Under the pieces are notes generated by a model. That model was not told the origin of the DNA. It searched no databases and was given only the letters and a program-made list of their open reading frames with translations. From NCBI GenBank assembly GCA_963808125.1, contig CAWEEP010000012.1, positions 1-21,356 of the forward strand: 21,356 nt of DNA, read 5' to 3'. The translations under genes were made by a program, and so were the position numbers. Numbering within the stretch: the stretch's first letter is position 1; each line of letters starts with the position of its first letter. Source of the DNA: CAWEEP01 sp963808125. GTDB taxonomy: Bacteria > Chloroflexota > Dormibacteria > Aeolococcales > Aeolococcaceae. Below are positions 9,056-17,175 of this stretch, in pieces.

Positions 9056-9823
9056 GTGGAGGACGGCAATACCACCTGCAGGTGGAACGGGGGGAGGTGG
9101 GCGAGTACGTCCTCCTTCCCGGCGACCCCGCCCGTTGCAGCTCATCGCCGCCCGGCTCGAGAGCGCGACACCGGTCGCCGGCCACCGGGAGTTCACCACC
9201 TTCACGGGGAGCCTGGACGGCGCGCCGGTCAGCGTGACCTCCACCGGCATCGGCGGCCCGTCGGCGGCGATTGCCGTCGAGGAGCTCGTCAAGGTCGGCG
9301 CCCGGACGCTGCTGCGGGTCGGCACGTGCGGCGCCCTCGATGCCGCCCTTGGACTGGGGGATGTCGTGGTGGTCCAGGCGGCGGCGCATGACGGCGGCAC
9401 CGCCGACCGGTACGTCCCCGCCGGGTTCCCCGTCACCGCCGACACCGACGTCGTGCTGGCTCTCCGTGACGAGGCGGCGGCTGGGGGGCCACCGAATGGA
9501 GGCTCGGGGTCGTCCTCAGCAACGACGCCTTCTACGCTGAGATGGAGCCTGACCTCTTCCCCATGGAGCACGAGATCGGCGAGAGCTGGCGGGTCTGGGC
9601 TCGCGCCGGATGCGTCGCCGTGGAGATGGAATCCGCCACCGTCCTCGCCGTCGCGGCCGTTCGCCGGGTACGCGCCGGGGCGGTGCTCGCCGTCATCGAT
9701 CGCGCCGGGGCGGGGATGGCGGGGATGCCCGACGCCCACCGCCTCCCCCTCGAGGCGGCGATCGGCACAGCGGTGGGCGGTCTGCGCCGGCTCATCGCCA
9801 TGGATCGGCGCGCCGGCGCCTGA
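9056..9823 (+). CDS. udp: Uridine phosphorylase-family nucleoside phosphorylase (frameshifted)
   Basis: The enzyme would cleave a nucleoside with phosphate to give the base and ribose 1-phosphate, as part of cytoplasmic nucleoside salvage. Consensus of both arms begins near a GTG at 9056 and gives QYHLQV, EVGEYVLLPGDPARCELIA (phosphate-binding GDPxR), HREFTTFTGSLDG, VSVTSTGIGGPSAAIAVEEL, LLRVGTCGAL and FYAEMEPDLFP. The ribose-binding AVEMESATVLAVAAV follows, with the end at TGA 9821-9823. Frame breaks in this copy lie near 9073, 9139 and 9480-9490; the other arm has different ones. The family is secure. Uridine specificity is inferred and other pyrimidine or purine nucleosides are possible. 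It lies just after queG and converges on the HAD gene, whose stop is 38 nt away. Confidence 0.85.
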
Positions 9824-9861
9824 TCCGCGACGTCGCCGTGTGCGGCGCGTGCCGCCGCCGC

Positions 9862-10520
9862 CTACCGACCGAGGAGGTCGGAGACCTCGTCGGGGCTGCG
9901 GAGCAGGACGACGCCGTCGGATGCCCAGGAGCGGGTCCGCCGGGAGAAGGCCCCGACCGCGCGCCAGGTGGTGACCCCGGCCCGCTGACCGGCCTCGACG
10001 TCGAGCTCGGTGTCGCCGATGAACACTGCGCCTGAAGGCGCCACACCCAGACGCCGCAGGGCGAGGAGCAGCCCCTCGGGGCTGGGCTTGGGCCGCTCGA
10101 CGTCCTCCAGGCCAACCACGAGCCGGAAGTGGCGGCGGAGACCGGTGTCGACCAGGCCCTTCTCGAGGGCCGCCCGGCGGCGCGAGGAGACCACGGCCAT
10201 GGCCAGCCGCCGCCGGCTCAGCCGTTCCAGCAGGGTGGTGACGCCGGGGAACACGCGCGGCGGTCCCTGGACTATCGAAGAGCGGGAGGATCGCGGCGGC
10301 GCGCCCCGGCCAGGCCCGCTCGATTCGGGTCGCGAGGGGTTCGCCGTCAAGCCTCCAGAAGACGTCCGCGCCAGGGGCGGCAGACGGTACCGAGCCGGAT
10401 CAGGGCGTCCACCGCCGCCTCGTCGGCGAGGCGGCTGGCCACGAGGGTGCCGTCGAAGTCGAAGACGGCAGCGGCGACCGCCGTCACGGGGTGGAAGGGA
10501 GAGGTGGGGTGAGGAGCCAT
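9862..10520 (-). CDS. HAD-superfamily hydrolase, phosphoglycolate phosphatase-like (frameshifted)
   Basis: All four HAD motifs are visible: FDFDGTL (motif I, nucleophile Asp), MAVVSSR (motif II Ser), ERPKPSPEGLLLAL (motif III Lys) and FIGDTELDVEAGQRAG (motif IV acidic pair). A helical cap would lie between motifs I and II (ADEAAVDALIR through ERAWPGRAAAILPLF). The restored length of about 219 residues and the RPKPSPEG motif suggest a beta-phosphoglucomutase or Gph-type small-molecule phosphatase, but the substrate cannot be read from sequence. ATG 10520 is used because MAPHP runs directly into the motif I strand. Frame breaks fall near 10390 and 10270 in this copy. It is divergent from the LysM gene across 299 nt and convergent with udp. 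Confidence 0.85.
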
Positions 10521-10718
10521 GGCGGACAACCGGCCGTGCCGGGGCACGGAGACTGGCGTCGGGACCGCCCGGGACATCGGGCCCACTCGGGGATCGAGCG
10601 GCGGCAGCGGGGCGCGGCGGAGACGGGGGCGGACAGAATCCTGGGCGGCGTCGGCGGCCGCGCCTTCGTCACATCCACCCATGTTTTGTGACAACACGCA
10701 ACGGACCTGGAACGCCGG

Positions 10719-10747
10719 TTGACGTGATCGTTGCAGACGCCTACTCT
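10719..10747 (+). promoter_or_regulatory. Housekeeping-type promoter of the LysM/transglycosylase gene
   Basis: TTGACG (10719-10724) and TACTCT (10742-10747) are separated by exactly 17 nt, the best sigma-70-type promoter in the window. The expected start of transcription near 10754 leaves a leader of about 65 nt before ATG 10820, with a weak purine-rich site (GCAGGGA) upstream of the start. A short palindrome, TTGTGACAA (10686-10694), lies about 25 nt upstream of the -35 and could be an operator. The rest of the 10521-10819 region shows nothing recognisable; I looked for a c-di-AMP-type riboswitch and did not see one. The promoter is repeated at 14288-14316. Confidence 0.65.
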
Positions 10748-10819
10748 CAGCATCGCACCGCGATCGAGCGGGCAGTCCCCCCAACATCCCACCCAACGTC
10801 GCAGCAGGGAACCGGCTCC

Positions 10820-11627
10820 ATGCCCACACGCTCTCGCTTCGCCGCCGTGGCGCTGGGCGCCACCGCGATCGCCGCGGCCGCGCCCGCCACCGTCATGGCC
10901 TCGTCCTACGTCGTCCGTCCGGGTGACACCCTCGCGGTCATCGCTCTCCGGCACGGCTCGACGGTTGAGGACCTGACGCAGGCCAACAACCTCGCCGATC
11001 CGGGCTACATCCGGGTGGGGCAGCTGCTGCAGATCCCCGACCCGGCGCAGAACCTGCCGCCGTACGTCTCCGGCAGCGTGGACCACGACAGCTACACGGT
11101 GAAGGCCGGCGACACCCTTCTGGGCTTACTCCTCTCGTTGCTACGGGGTAGATCCGACGGCACTGGCCCGCGCCCAACGGACGGAACGTCAATGCCGTCC
11201 TCCCTGCTGGCGCCGTGCTCCAGGTGCCGGGCCGCACCGTCCGGGTCAGCGCCCTCCTCACCCAGGTCGCCCAGCAGGCGGGTGCCTCTTGCCCCGCCTC
11301 GGGGCGGTCGCGTGGGTGGAGTTGGGGTGGCAGCAGGACGTGGCCTCGGCAACAGGGGCGGTCGGGCTCATGCAGCTCGAGCCCTACAGCGGCGAGTGGG
11401 TGTCGCAATACCTGGCGCATCGGACCCTCGACCGAAGGCCGAGGACAACGTCGTCGCCGGGGCTTACCTCCTCCGCCACCTCCTCTTCCTCCCACGGGAG
11501 CCACTCCGACGCGGGCGCGCTCCGCCCCAAACCAGGGGCAGCCGCCACCTCCAGGTGCATGGGCCTTCCGGGAAACCCCAGCAAGACCCCAGGGGCGGAT
11601 GTCCGGGGCCTGATGGCGCAGGACTGC
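10820..11627 (+). CDS. LysM/SLT cell-wall hydrolase (error-damaged copy)
   Basis: This is the damaged counterpart of the intact gene at 13415-14215. The signal peptide, first LysM (SYVVRPGDTLAVIALRHG) and start of the second LysM (SYTVKAGDTL) read correctly from ATG 10820. The frame then breaks near 11117. A further stretch matches around WVELGWQQDVASATGAVGLMQLEP, but the region after about 11430 is badly scrambled relative to the other arm: the segment encoding LHNAEDN and LAAYYQGD is not readable. GLMAQD reappears at about 11610-11624, and the stop codon is changed to TGC. The function is described under the intact copy. Confidence 0.85.
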
Positions 11628-11710
11628 AACTAAAAGAGGTGTCTCCGCGGCAGGGGGCAGACACAAACGCCCGCAAGCGTCCACCTCCCGCATCCGCCAA
11701 CGCCCCGGGT

Positions 11711-11730
11711 TTATCCACAGGCTATACACA
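11711..11730 (+). promoter_or_regulatory. DnaA-box-like pair in the ku/LysM intergenic region
   Basis: TTATCCACA (11711-11719) is a perfect consensus DnaA box, followed 2 nt later by CTATACACA (11722-11730), one mismatch from TTATNCACA. The same pair is present in the right arm at 13321-13340, so it is a genuine part of the locus. The rest of 11628-11926 holds no recognisable gene. A good GAGGAGG site precedes an ATG at 11780, but its frame is not consistent between the arms. Confidence 0.5.
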
Positions 11731-11926
11731 GAACCCCACACACAGCGGTGTAACGTTCTCGCTGTTCTGAGGAGGCGGGATGAACTCGCCGGCGACACCC
11801 GGACCCGTGAAATGGCCGGGGTCGGGCGTCGCTCTTCTGAGGCTCGCCCGGAGAACTCCAGCGGGGACCTCCAGGGGCAGCGCCGTCAGCACGGCGGGGC
11901 GGCGCCCGGCTGAGGTGCGCACCCGG

Positions 11927-12414
11927 TCAGGACGCCCGGCGGCGCTCGGCTGTTGACCCGCCCCCGGCACCTCAGCGTCGAAGTCGTCCCGGCGCTGCCC
12001 TGCGAGGCTTCCACCGATGCCTTGAGCGCCGCCATCAAATCCGTGACGTTGGCCGCGGCGGGCGCCGGCGCGTGCTCAACGGGTTCGTTCCGCAACTTGG
12101 CCTCGACCAGGGTGATGACCGCGTCGCGGTACTCGTCCCGGTACCGCTCGGGGTCGAAGGAGGCCGAGAGGTTCTCGATCAGCATCACCGCCATCTCCAG
12201 CTCACGCGCATGGACGTCGGTGTCGGCCGAGGGCAGGGAGAGCTGTCCTGCGTCGCGGATCTCGTCAGGCCAGTGCAGCGTATTCAGCAGGATCGCCTGG
12301 TCGTGCAGCGCGAAGCCTGGCACAGCTGCTCGCGGTCGCGCATCGCCACCTTGCCGATGGCCACCTTGCCGGTCTTCTCCAGCGCGCTCTTCAGCAGGAG
12401 ATAGGGCTTGACGC
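11927..12414 (-). pseudogene. ku: ku, C-terminal fragment cut at the fold-back junction
   Basis: This is the left-arm copy of the 3' part of ku, described in full at 12415-13129. It begins at the hinge with the codons for VKPYLLLKSALEKTGKVAIGK and continues through LHWPDEIRDAGQLSLP and FDPERYRDEYRDAVITLVEAKL to the position of the stop at 11927-11929. An indel near 12317 replaces CRLALHDQ with an out-of-frame stretch. The 5' part is absent because the sequence reverses direction at 12414, so this cannot be a functional gene as written. Confidence 0.9.
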
Positions 12415-12641
12415 TCTACCGGCGCTGGTGCCCGTCGAGGATGCCGAGGTGGGGTGGAATGAGACGGTGCGCGGTTACGAGGTGGCCAAGGACGAGTTCG
12501 TGCGGGTCGACGACAACGACCTGGACGGTCTGCCACTGTCGACAACCCACGCCATCGAGATCCTCGAATTCTGCGACGACGCCGAGATCGACGCGGGTGT
12601 CTACGTCAAGGGGGCGTACTACCTCGAACCGGAGCCGGTCG
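12415..12641. other. Single-copy hinge of the inverted duplication
   Basis: These 227 nt occur once and lie within the ku coding sequence. The left arm matches the right arm through CTTGACGC (to 12414) and then diverges. From 12415 the sequence jumps to a point about 227 nt further upstream in ku and proceeds in the opposite direction. An inverted repeat with a short missing or single-copy stretch at the turn is the classic form of template-switch fold-back chimeras. No sequencing-adapter-like sequence is visible in the hinge. Confidence 0.9.
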
Positions 12642-13129
12642 GCGTCAAGCCCTATCTCCTGCTGAAGAGCGCGCTGGAGAAGACCGGCAAGGTGGCCATC
12701 GGCAAGGTGGCGATGCGCGACCGCGAGCAGCTGTGCCGGCTCGCGCTGCACGACCAGGCGATCCTGCTCAATACGCTGCACTGGCCTGACGAGATCCGCG
12801 ACGCAGGACAGCTCTCCCTGCCCTCGGCCGACACCGACGTCCATGCGCGTGAGCTGGAGATGGCGGTGATGCTGATCGAGAACCTCTCGGCCTCCTTCGA
12901 CCCCGAGCGGTACCGGGACGAGTACCGCGACGCGGTCATCACCCTGGTCGAGGCCAAGTTGCGGAACGAACCCGTTGAGCACGCGCCGGCGCCCGCCGCG
13001 GCCAACGTCACGGATTTGATGGCGGCGCTCAAGGCATCGGTGGAAGCCTCGCGGCAGCGCCGGGACGACTTCGACGCTGAGGTGCCGGGGCGCCGGAGCG
13101 CCTCAGCCGAGCGCCGCCGGGCGTCCTGA
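12415..13129 (+). CDS. ku: Ku DNA end-binding protein, N-terminally truncated by the junction
   Basis: Bacterial Ku forms a ring homodimer that binds double-strand DNA ends and recruits LigD in non-homologous end joining. Coding similarity begins at once with YRRWCP, which corresponds to about residue 40 of typical Ku, followed by a frame break (CCGTCG near 12425). It then continues VEDAEVGWNETVRGYEV, THAIEILEF, YYLEPEPVGVKPYLLLKSAL, GKVAIGKVAMRDREQL, LHWPDEIRD, ARELEMAVMLIENLSASFDP and YRDEYRDAVITLVEAKL, all Ku hallmarks. A short variable C-terminal tail rich in Arg, Ala and Ser ends at TGA 13127-13129. The first 40 or so residues are lost at the chimeric turn, so the real gene start is not in the window. 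No ligD is present. It converges on the LysM/transglycosylase gene. Confidence 0.9.
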
Positions 13130-13171
13130 CCGGGTGCGCGCCTCAGCCGGGCGCCGCCCCGCCGTGCTGAC
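13098..13171. repeat. Imperfect tandem duplication of about 40 bp at the ku stop codon
   Basis: GCGCCTCAGCC(G/A) with the following GCGCCGCC and a CTGAC ending occurs at 13098-13130 and again at 13138-13171. The first copy includes the ku stop codon and the second repeats a TGA at 13168-13170. The left arm shows the corresponding doublet around 11888-11952, so the duplication belongs to the template and is not an assembly error. Confidence 0.55.
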
Positions 13172-13320
13172 GGCGCTGCCCCTGGAGGTCCCCGCTGGAG
13201 TTCTCCGGGCGAGCCTCAGAAGAGCGACGCCCGACCCCGGCGACCGGGTCCGGGTGTCGCCGGCGAGTTCATCCCGCCTCCTCAGAACAGCGAGAACGTT
13301 ACACCGCTGTGTGTGGGTAC

Positions 13321-13340
13321 TGTGTATAGCCTGTGGATAA
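13321..13340 (-). promoter_or_regulatory. DnaA-box-like pair (right-arm copy)
   Basis: TGTGTATAG (13321-13329) and TGTGGATAA (13332-13340) are the reverse complement of the pair at 11711-11730. A further TGTGTGGG lies just upstream, giving three TGTG cores about 10-11 bp apart, one helical turn. The surrounding 13130-13414 interval carries no convincing gene. Confidence 0.5.
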
Positions 13341-13363
13341 ACCCGGGGCGTCGGCGGTGCGGA

Positions 13364-13392
13364 GGTGGGCGCTTCGGCGCGTTCAGCCCACC
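13364..13392 (-). terminator. Possible hairpin terminator after the LysM/transglycosylase gene
   Basis: GGTGGGC (13364-13370) and GCCCACC (13386-13392) form a perfect 7-bp stem around a 15-nt loop, beginning 22 nt past the stop of the minus-strand LysM gene. There is no T tract, which is common for terminators in high-GC bacteria but leaves the call uncertain. The left arm is too error-rich here to confirm it. Confidence 0.35.
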
Positions 13393-13414
13393 TGCCGCGA
13401 CACCTCGGGGACGG

Positions 13415-14215
13415 TCAGTCCTGCGCCATCAGGCCCCGGACGATCCGCTGGTACTGCTGGGTGTCCAGGAAGACCCCGTGCTCGGCAATGCTCGTATCCC
13501 CCTGGTAGTAGGCGGCTAGGGCCCGGTCAGTGTTGCCGCCGTGGAGGAAGAGGAGGTGGCGGAGGAGGAGGGCCCCGGCGACGACGTTGTCCTCGGCGTT
13601 GTGCAGGTCGAGGGTCCGATGCGCCAGGTATTGCGACACCCACTCGCCGCTGTAGGGCTCGAGCTGCATGAGCCCGACCGCCCCTGTTGCCGAGGCCACG
13701 TCCTGCTGCCACCCCGACTCCACCCACGCGACCGCCTTGACGAGGCGGGGATCGACGCCCGCCTGCTGGGCGACCTGGGTGAGGAGGGCGCTGACCCGGA
13801 CGGTGCGGCCCGGCACCTGGAGCACGGCGCCAGCAGGGAGGACGGCATTGACGTTCATGCCGTTGGCGCGGGCCAGTGCCGTCGGATCGACCCCGTAGCG
13901 GCGAGAGATAACCCAGAGGGTGTCGCCGGCCTTCACCGTGTAGCTGTCGTGGTCCACGCTGCCGGAGACGTACGGCGGCAGGTTCTGCGCCGGGTCGGGG
14001 ATCTGCAGCAGCTGCCCCACCCGGATGTAGCCCGGATCGGCGAGGTTGTTGGCCTGCGTCAGGTCCTCAACCGTCGAGCCGTGCCGGAGAGCGATGACCG
14101 CGAGGGTGTCACCCGGACGGACGACGTAGGACGAGGCCATGACGGTGGCGGGCGCGGCCGCGGCGATCGCGGTGGCGCCCAGCGCCACGGCGGCGAAGCG
14201 AGAGCGTGTGGGCAT
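13415..14215 (-). CDS. Secreted LysM/lytic transglycosylase (SLT) cell-wall hydrolase (intact copy)
   Basis: The 266-residue protein is an exported peptidoglycan hydrolase. Residues 1-28 form a signal peptide (RSRF, a hydrophobic Ala-rich core, and a likely cut after VMA). Two LysM peptidoglycan-binding domains follow, at about 29-73 (SYVVRPGDTLAVIALRHG) and 91-135 (SYTVKAGDTLWVISRRYG). A C-terminal SLT-type lytic transglycosylase domain spans about 140-266, with the catalytic Glu166 in AVAWVESGWQ, the GAVGLMQLEP motif and LAAYYQGD. The enzyme would cleave glycan strands to 1,6-anhydro-muropeptides outside the membrane. The start at 14215 follows a TTGACG/TACTCT promoter with a leader of about 65 nt. 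It is divergent from the HAD gene and convergent with ku. Confidence 0.95.
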   Translation of the reverse strand: MPTRSRFAAVALGATAIAAAAPATVMASSYVVRPGDTLAVIALRHGSTVEDLTQANNLADPGYIRVGQLLQIPDPAQNLPPYVSGSVDHDSYTVKAGDTLWVISRRYGVDPTALARANGMNVNAVLPAGAVLQVPGRTVRVSALLTQVAQQAGVDPRLVKAVAWVESGWQQDVASATGAVGLMQLEPYSGEWVSQYLAHRTLDLHNAEDNVVAGALLLRHLLFLHGGNTDRALAAYYQGDTSIAEHGVFLDTQQYQRIVRGLMAQD

Positions 14216-14287
14216 GGAGCCGGTTCCCTGCTGCGACGTTGGGTGGGATGTTGGGGGGACTGCCCGCTCGATCGCGGTGCGATGCTG

Positions 14288-14316
14288 AGAGTAGGCGTCT
14301 GCAACGATCACGTCAA
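14288..14316 (-). promoter_or_regulatory. Promoter of the LysM/transglycosylase gene (right-arm copy)
   Basis: On the minus strand TTGACG (14316-14311) and TACTCT (14293-14288) have a 17-nt spacer, identical to the left-arm promoter at 10719-10747. The agreement of both arms supports the assignment. Confidence 0.65.
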
Positions 14317-14516
14317 CCGGCGTTCCAGGTCCGTTGCGTGTTGTCACAAAACATGGGTGGATGTGACGAAGGCGCGGCCGCCGACGCCGCCCAGGATTCT
14401 GTTCCGCCCCCGTCTCCGCCGCGCCCCGCTGCCGCCGCTCGATCCCCGAGTGGGCCCGATGTCCCGGGCGGTCCCGGATGCTAGTCTCCGTGCCCCGGCA
14501 CGGCCGGTTGTCCGCC

Positions 14517-15174
14517 ATGGCTCCTCACCCCACCTCTCCCTTCCACCCCGTGACGGCGGTCGCCGCTGCCGTCTTCGACTTCGACGGCACCCTCGTGGCC
14601 AGCCGCCTCGCCGACGAGGCGGCGGTGGACGCCCTGATCCGGTCTGACCCGTCTGCCGCCCCTGGCGCGGACGTCTTCTGGAGGCTTGACGGCGAACCCC
14701 TCGCGACCCGAATCGAGCGGGCCTGGCCGGGCGCGCCGCCGCGATCCTCCCGCTCTTCGATAGTCGGGACCGCCGCGCGTGTTCCCCGGCGTCACCACCC
14801 TGCTGGAACGGCTGAGCCGGCGGCGGCTGGCCATGGCCGTGGTCTCCTCGCGCCGCCGGGCGGCCCTCGAGAAGGGCCTGGTCGACACCGGTCTCCGCCG
14901 CCACTTCCGGCTCGTGGTTGGCCTGGAGGACGTCGAGCGGCCCAAGCCCAGCCCCGAGGGGCTGCTCCTCGCCCTGCGGCGTCTCGGTGTGGAGCCTTCA
15001 GGCGCAGTGTTCATCGGCGACACCGAGCTCGACGTCGAGGCCGGTCAGCGGGCCGGGGTCACCACCTGGCGCGCGGTCTGGGGCCTTCTCCCGGCGGACC
15101 CGCTCCTGGCGCATCCGGACGGCGTCGTCCTGCTCCGCAGCCCCGACGAGGTCTCCGACCTCCTCGGTCGGTAG
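14517..15174 (+). CDS. HAD-superfamily hydrolase (right-arm copy, frameshifted)
   Basis: This is the second copy of the gene at 9862-10520. From ATG 14517 the first frame gives FDFDGTLVASRLADEAAVDA and continues correctly further than the left copy (DPSAAPGADVFWRLDGEPLATRIERAWPG). It then breaks at about 14727, where the left arm has an extra G (AWPGRAAAILPLF). The final frame starts near 14779 with FPGVTTLLERL and runs intact through motifs II-IV to TAG 15172-15174. One residue differs between the arms in the cap-distal region (LGVEPSG here, LGVAPSG on the left). Confidence 0.85.
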
Positions 15175-15210
15175 GCGGCGGCGGCAGCGCCGCCACGGCG
15201 ACGTCGCGGA

Positions 15211-15965
15211 TCAGGCGCCGGCGCGCCGATCCATGGCGATGAGCCGGCGCAGACCGCCCACCGCTGTGCCGATCGCCGCCTCGAGGGGGAGGCGGTGGGC
15301 GTCGGCATCCCCGCCATCCCCGCCCCGGCGCGATCGATGACGGCGAGCACCGCCCCGGCACGTACCCGGCGAACGGCCGCGACGGCGAGGACGGTGGCGG
15401 ATTCCATCTCCACGGCGACGCATCCGGCGCGAGCCCAGACCCGCCAGCTCTCGCCGATCTCGTGCTCCATGGGGAAGAGGTCGGCTCCATCTCAGCGTAG
15501 AAGGCGTCGTTGCTGAGGACGACCCCGAGCCTCCATCGGTGGCCCCCAGCCGCCGCCTCGTCACGGAGAGCCAGCACGACGTCGGTGTCGGCGGTGACGG
15601 GGAACCCGGCGGGGACGTACCGGTCGGCGGTGCCGCCGTCATGCGCCGCCGCCTGGACCACCACGAATCCCCAGTCCAAGGGCGGCATCGAGGGCGCCGC
15701 ACGTGCCGACCCGCAGGAGCGTCCGGGCGCCGACCTTGACGAGCTCCTCGACGGCAATCGCCGCCGACGGGCGCCGATGCCGGTGGAGGTCACGCTGACT
15801 GGCGCGTCCAGGCTCCCCGTGAAAGTGGTGACTCCGGTGGCTGGCGACCTGTGTCGCGCTCGAGCCGGGCGGCGATGAGCTCGCAACGGGCGGGGTCGCC
15901 GGGAAGGAGGACGTACTCGCCCACCTCCCCCCGTTCACCTGCAGGTGGTATTGCCTGGCGCTCAC
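15211..15965 (-). CDS. udp: Uridine phosphorylase-family protein (right-arm copy, frameshifted)
   Basis: This is the second copy of 9056-9823. The GTG at 15965 leads into SARQYHLQVN, where QYHLQV is the correct reading that the left arm has lost. It also reads AAGGHRWRLGVVLSNDAFYAEMEP correctly up to a missing base after GAGCC near 15487. Other breaks affect the GDPARCELIA and VSVTSTGIGGPS regions, which the left arm reads correctly. The two copies together give an unbroken family member of about 250 residues. Confidence 0.83.
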
Positions 15966-15988
15966 GATGGCGGGAAATCTACAGCGGC

Positions 15989-17168
15989 CTATGGTAAGCG
16001 GGAGGCCGAGAGTCGCTCCACCGACCACCGCGCGGCGTCGCGCACGGTCGCGTCCGGGTCCGCGGCGGCCACTCGCCGCAGCGCCGCGGGCCAGCGGATC
16101 TCCAGCGGTGCCGAGGGCGATGGCGCAATTGCGGGCAAGTCCGGCTCGCCCGGCCCGCCACACCGCCGTGGGCCGGAAGCGGCCGGCGAATCCCGCCTCA
16201 TCCAGATCAGACATCCCACCAGGTCTGGGTGCGGCACGGGCACTGGGAGGTCGTGCCACTCCCCGTCGCGAGCGGGGCCGGAGCGAGCCGCGTTAGACGG
16301 GACCGACTCCTGGGGGACCGGTCAAGCCGAAGGCCCAGGTGCCGAGGAGCGGGCGGGGCTCGTCGGGGATGGGCCCCCGGTGCTACGATGGTGAGATAGC
16401 TGATGCAACGCCTCGCATCGACGACGCCGGGGGCGACGAGGGCTCCCGTGGGGCAGGCGGCCAGGCAGGCGCGACACGTCCCGCATTCGCGCCGTGATGG
16501 CGCCGTCGGGGGTAGCGGTGCGCTGAGGGTTATCTCGGCCAGCAGGACGTCGTCGAGCCGGCCGCCGGGTGAATCAGGGCCGCGGACTTGCCGGCGAACC
16601 CGAGCCCGGCCCGCTCGGCGATGGCGCGATCCATGAGGGGCCGTGATCCACGAAACGCTTGGCGCGCAGGTGGGCACGCCGGTTCGGGGCCACCATTCCA
16701 GCGCGGCGCACCGGCCCGACACCAATCGTGATAGTCGATCGGGCCGGCTCCGCCGTCGCGACAGGCGTACGCTGCGAACCGGCCGCGGGGGCGTCCGGGT
16801 TCTGCCTCCGGGATGGCGCGGCCGGAGACTCCGGCCGGCGGATAAGGAAATGCCAGCGACACGATCGAGCGCGCCCACGGATACCGCCGCCCGAGGTCGG
16901 CCGCCGCGTCCACCCGCTCCGGCGTGAACCAGGCCATCCCCGCCATCCGCCCCTGCGCGATGGCCCGGAGCCCTCTCTGCCGCGCCCGCCGGAAGGGTCG
17001 CACCCGCGCCACGCCGAATCCGCTGAAACCGAGCCGTCTGGCCTCGTCGCCCAGCGCCGCGCGCAGGCGCGTCCCCCGCGCTGGCGGGCGGCCCGGGAAC
17101 GCCGGTGACCTGGTGCTGTCCGAGGGACTTCGACAGGGGAACACCCCTCCATCGTGCGCCGTCCCCAT
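15989..17168 (-). CDS. queG: Epoxyqueuosine reductase QueG (right-arm copy, frameshifted)
   Basis: This is the second copy of 7853-9032. It preserves the TAG stop (15989-15991) after WSVERLSASRLP and the ACPTGALVAPGVVDARRCISYL segment that is corrupted on the left. It is damaged after the first cluster motif: the GCDVCQESCPVN region reads GLRLDRSPRSRSRLT. Further breaks occur near 16560-16700 and 16200-16310. Together the arms give a complete protein of about 390 residues with both iron-sulfur cluster motifs. Confidence 0.87.
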
Positions 17169-17175
17169 CGAAGGC

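Larger units (their letters stand above)
3641..12414 (+). repeat. Left arm of giant inverted duplication
   Basis: This segment is the reverse complement of 12642-21356 with scattered errors. Paired landmarks give nearly constant coordinate sums: lectin start 4158/20838, DUF429 start 4326/20670, reductase start 6013/18985, HAD start 10520/14517, DnaA box 11711/13340. The sum drifts from about 24,996 at the outer end to 25,056 at the hinge, a net length difference of about 60 nt. The drift is almost nil from 3641 to 6032 and accumulates mainly between 6.0 and 12 kb. The right arm stops at the window edge, so the true outer end of the duplication is not seen. Confidence 0.97.

Noticed and set aside
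10521..10819. c-di-AMP riboswitch ahead of the LysM cell-wall hydrolase gene
   Set aside because: Such riboswitches often precede LysM or hydrolase genes in actinobacteria, but the leader after the TTGACG/TACTCT promoter is only about 65 nt and no conserved core was seen.
13216..13272. Small 18-codon open frame with a good GAGGAGG site downstream of the DnaA-box pair (minus strand)
   Set aside because: The frame differs between the two arms, it has no recognisable product and its composition is not distinctive. It stays a possibility only if transcription is shown.
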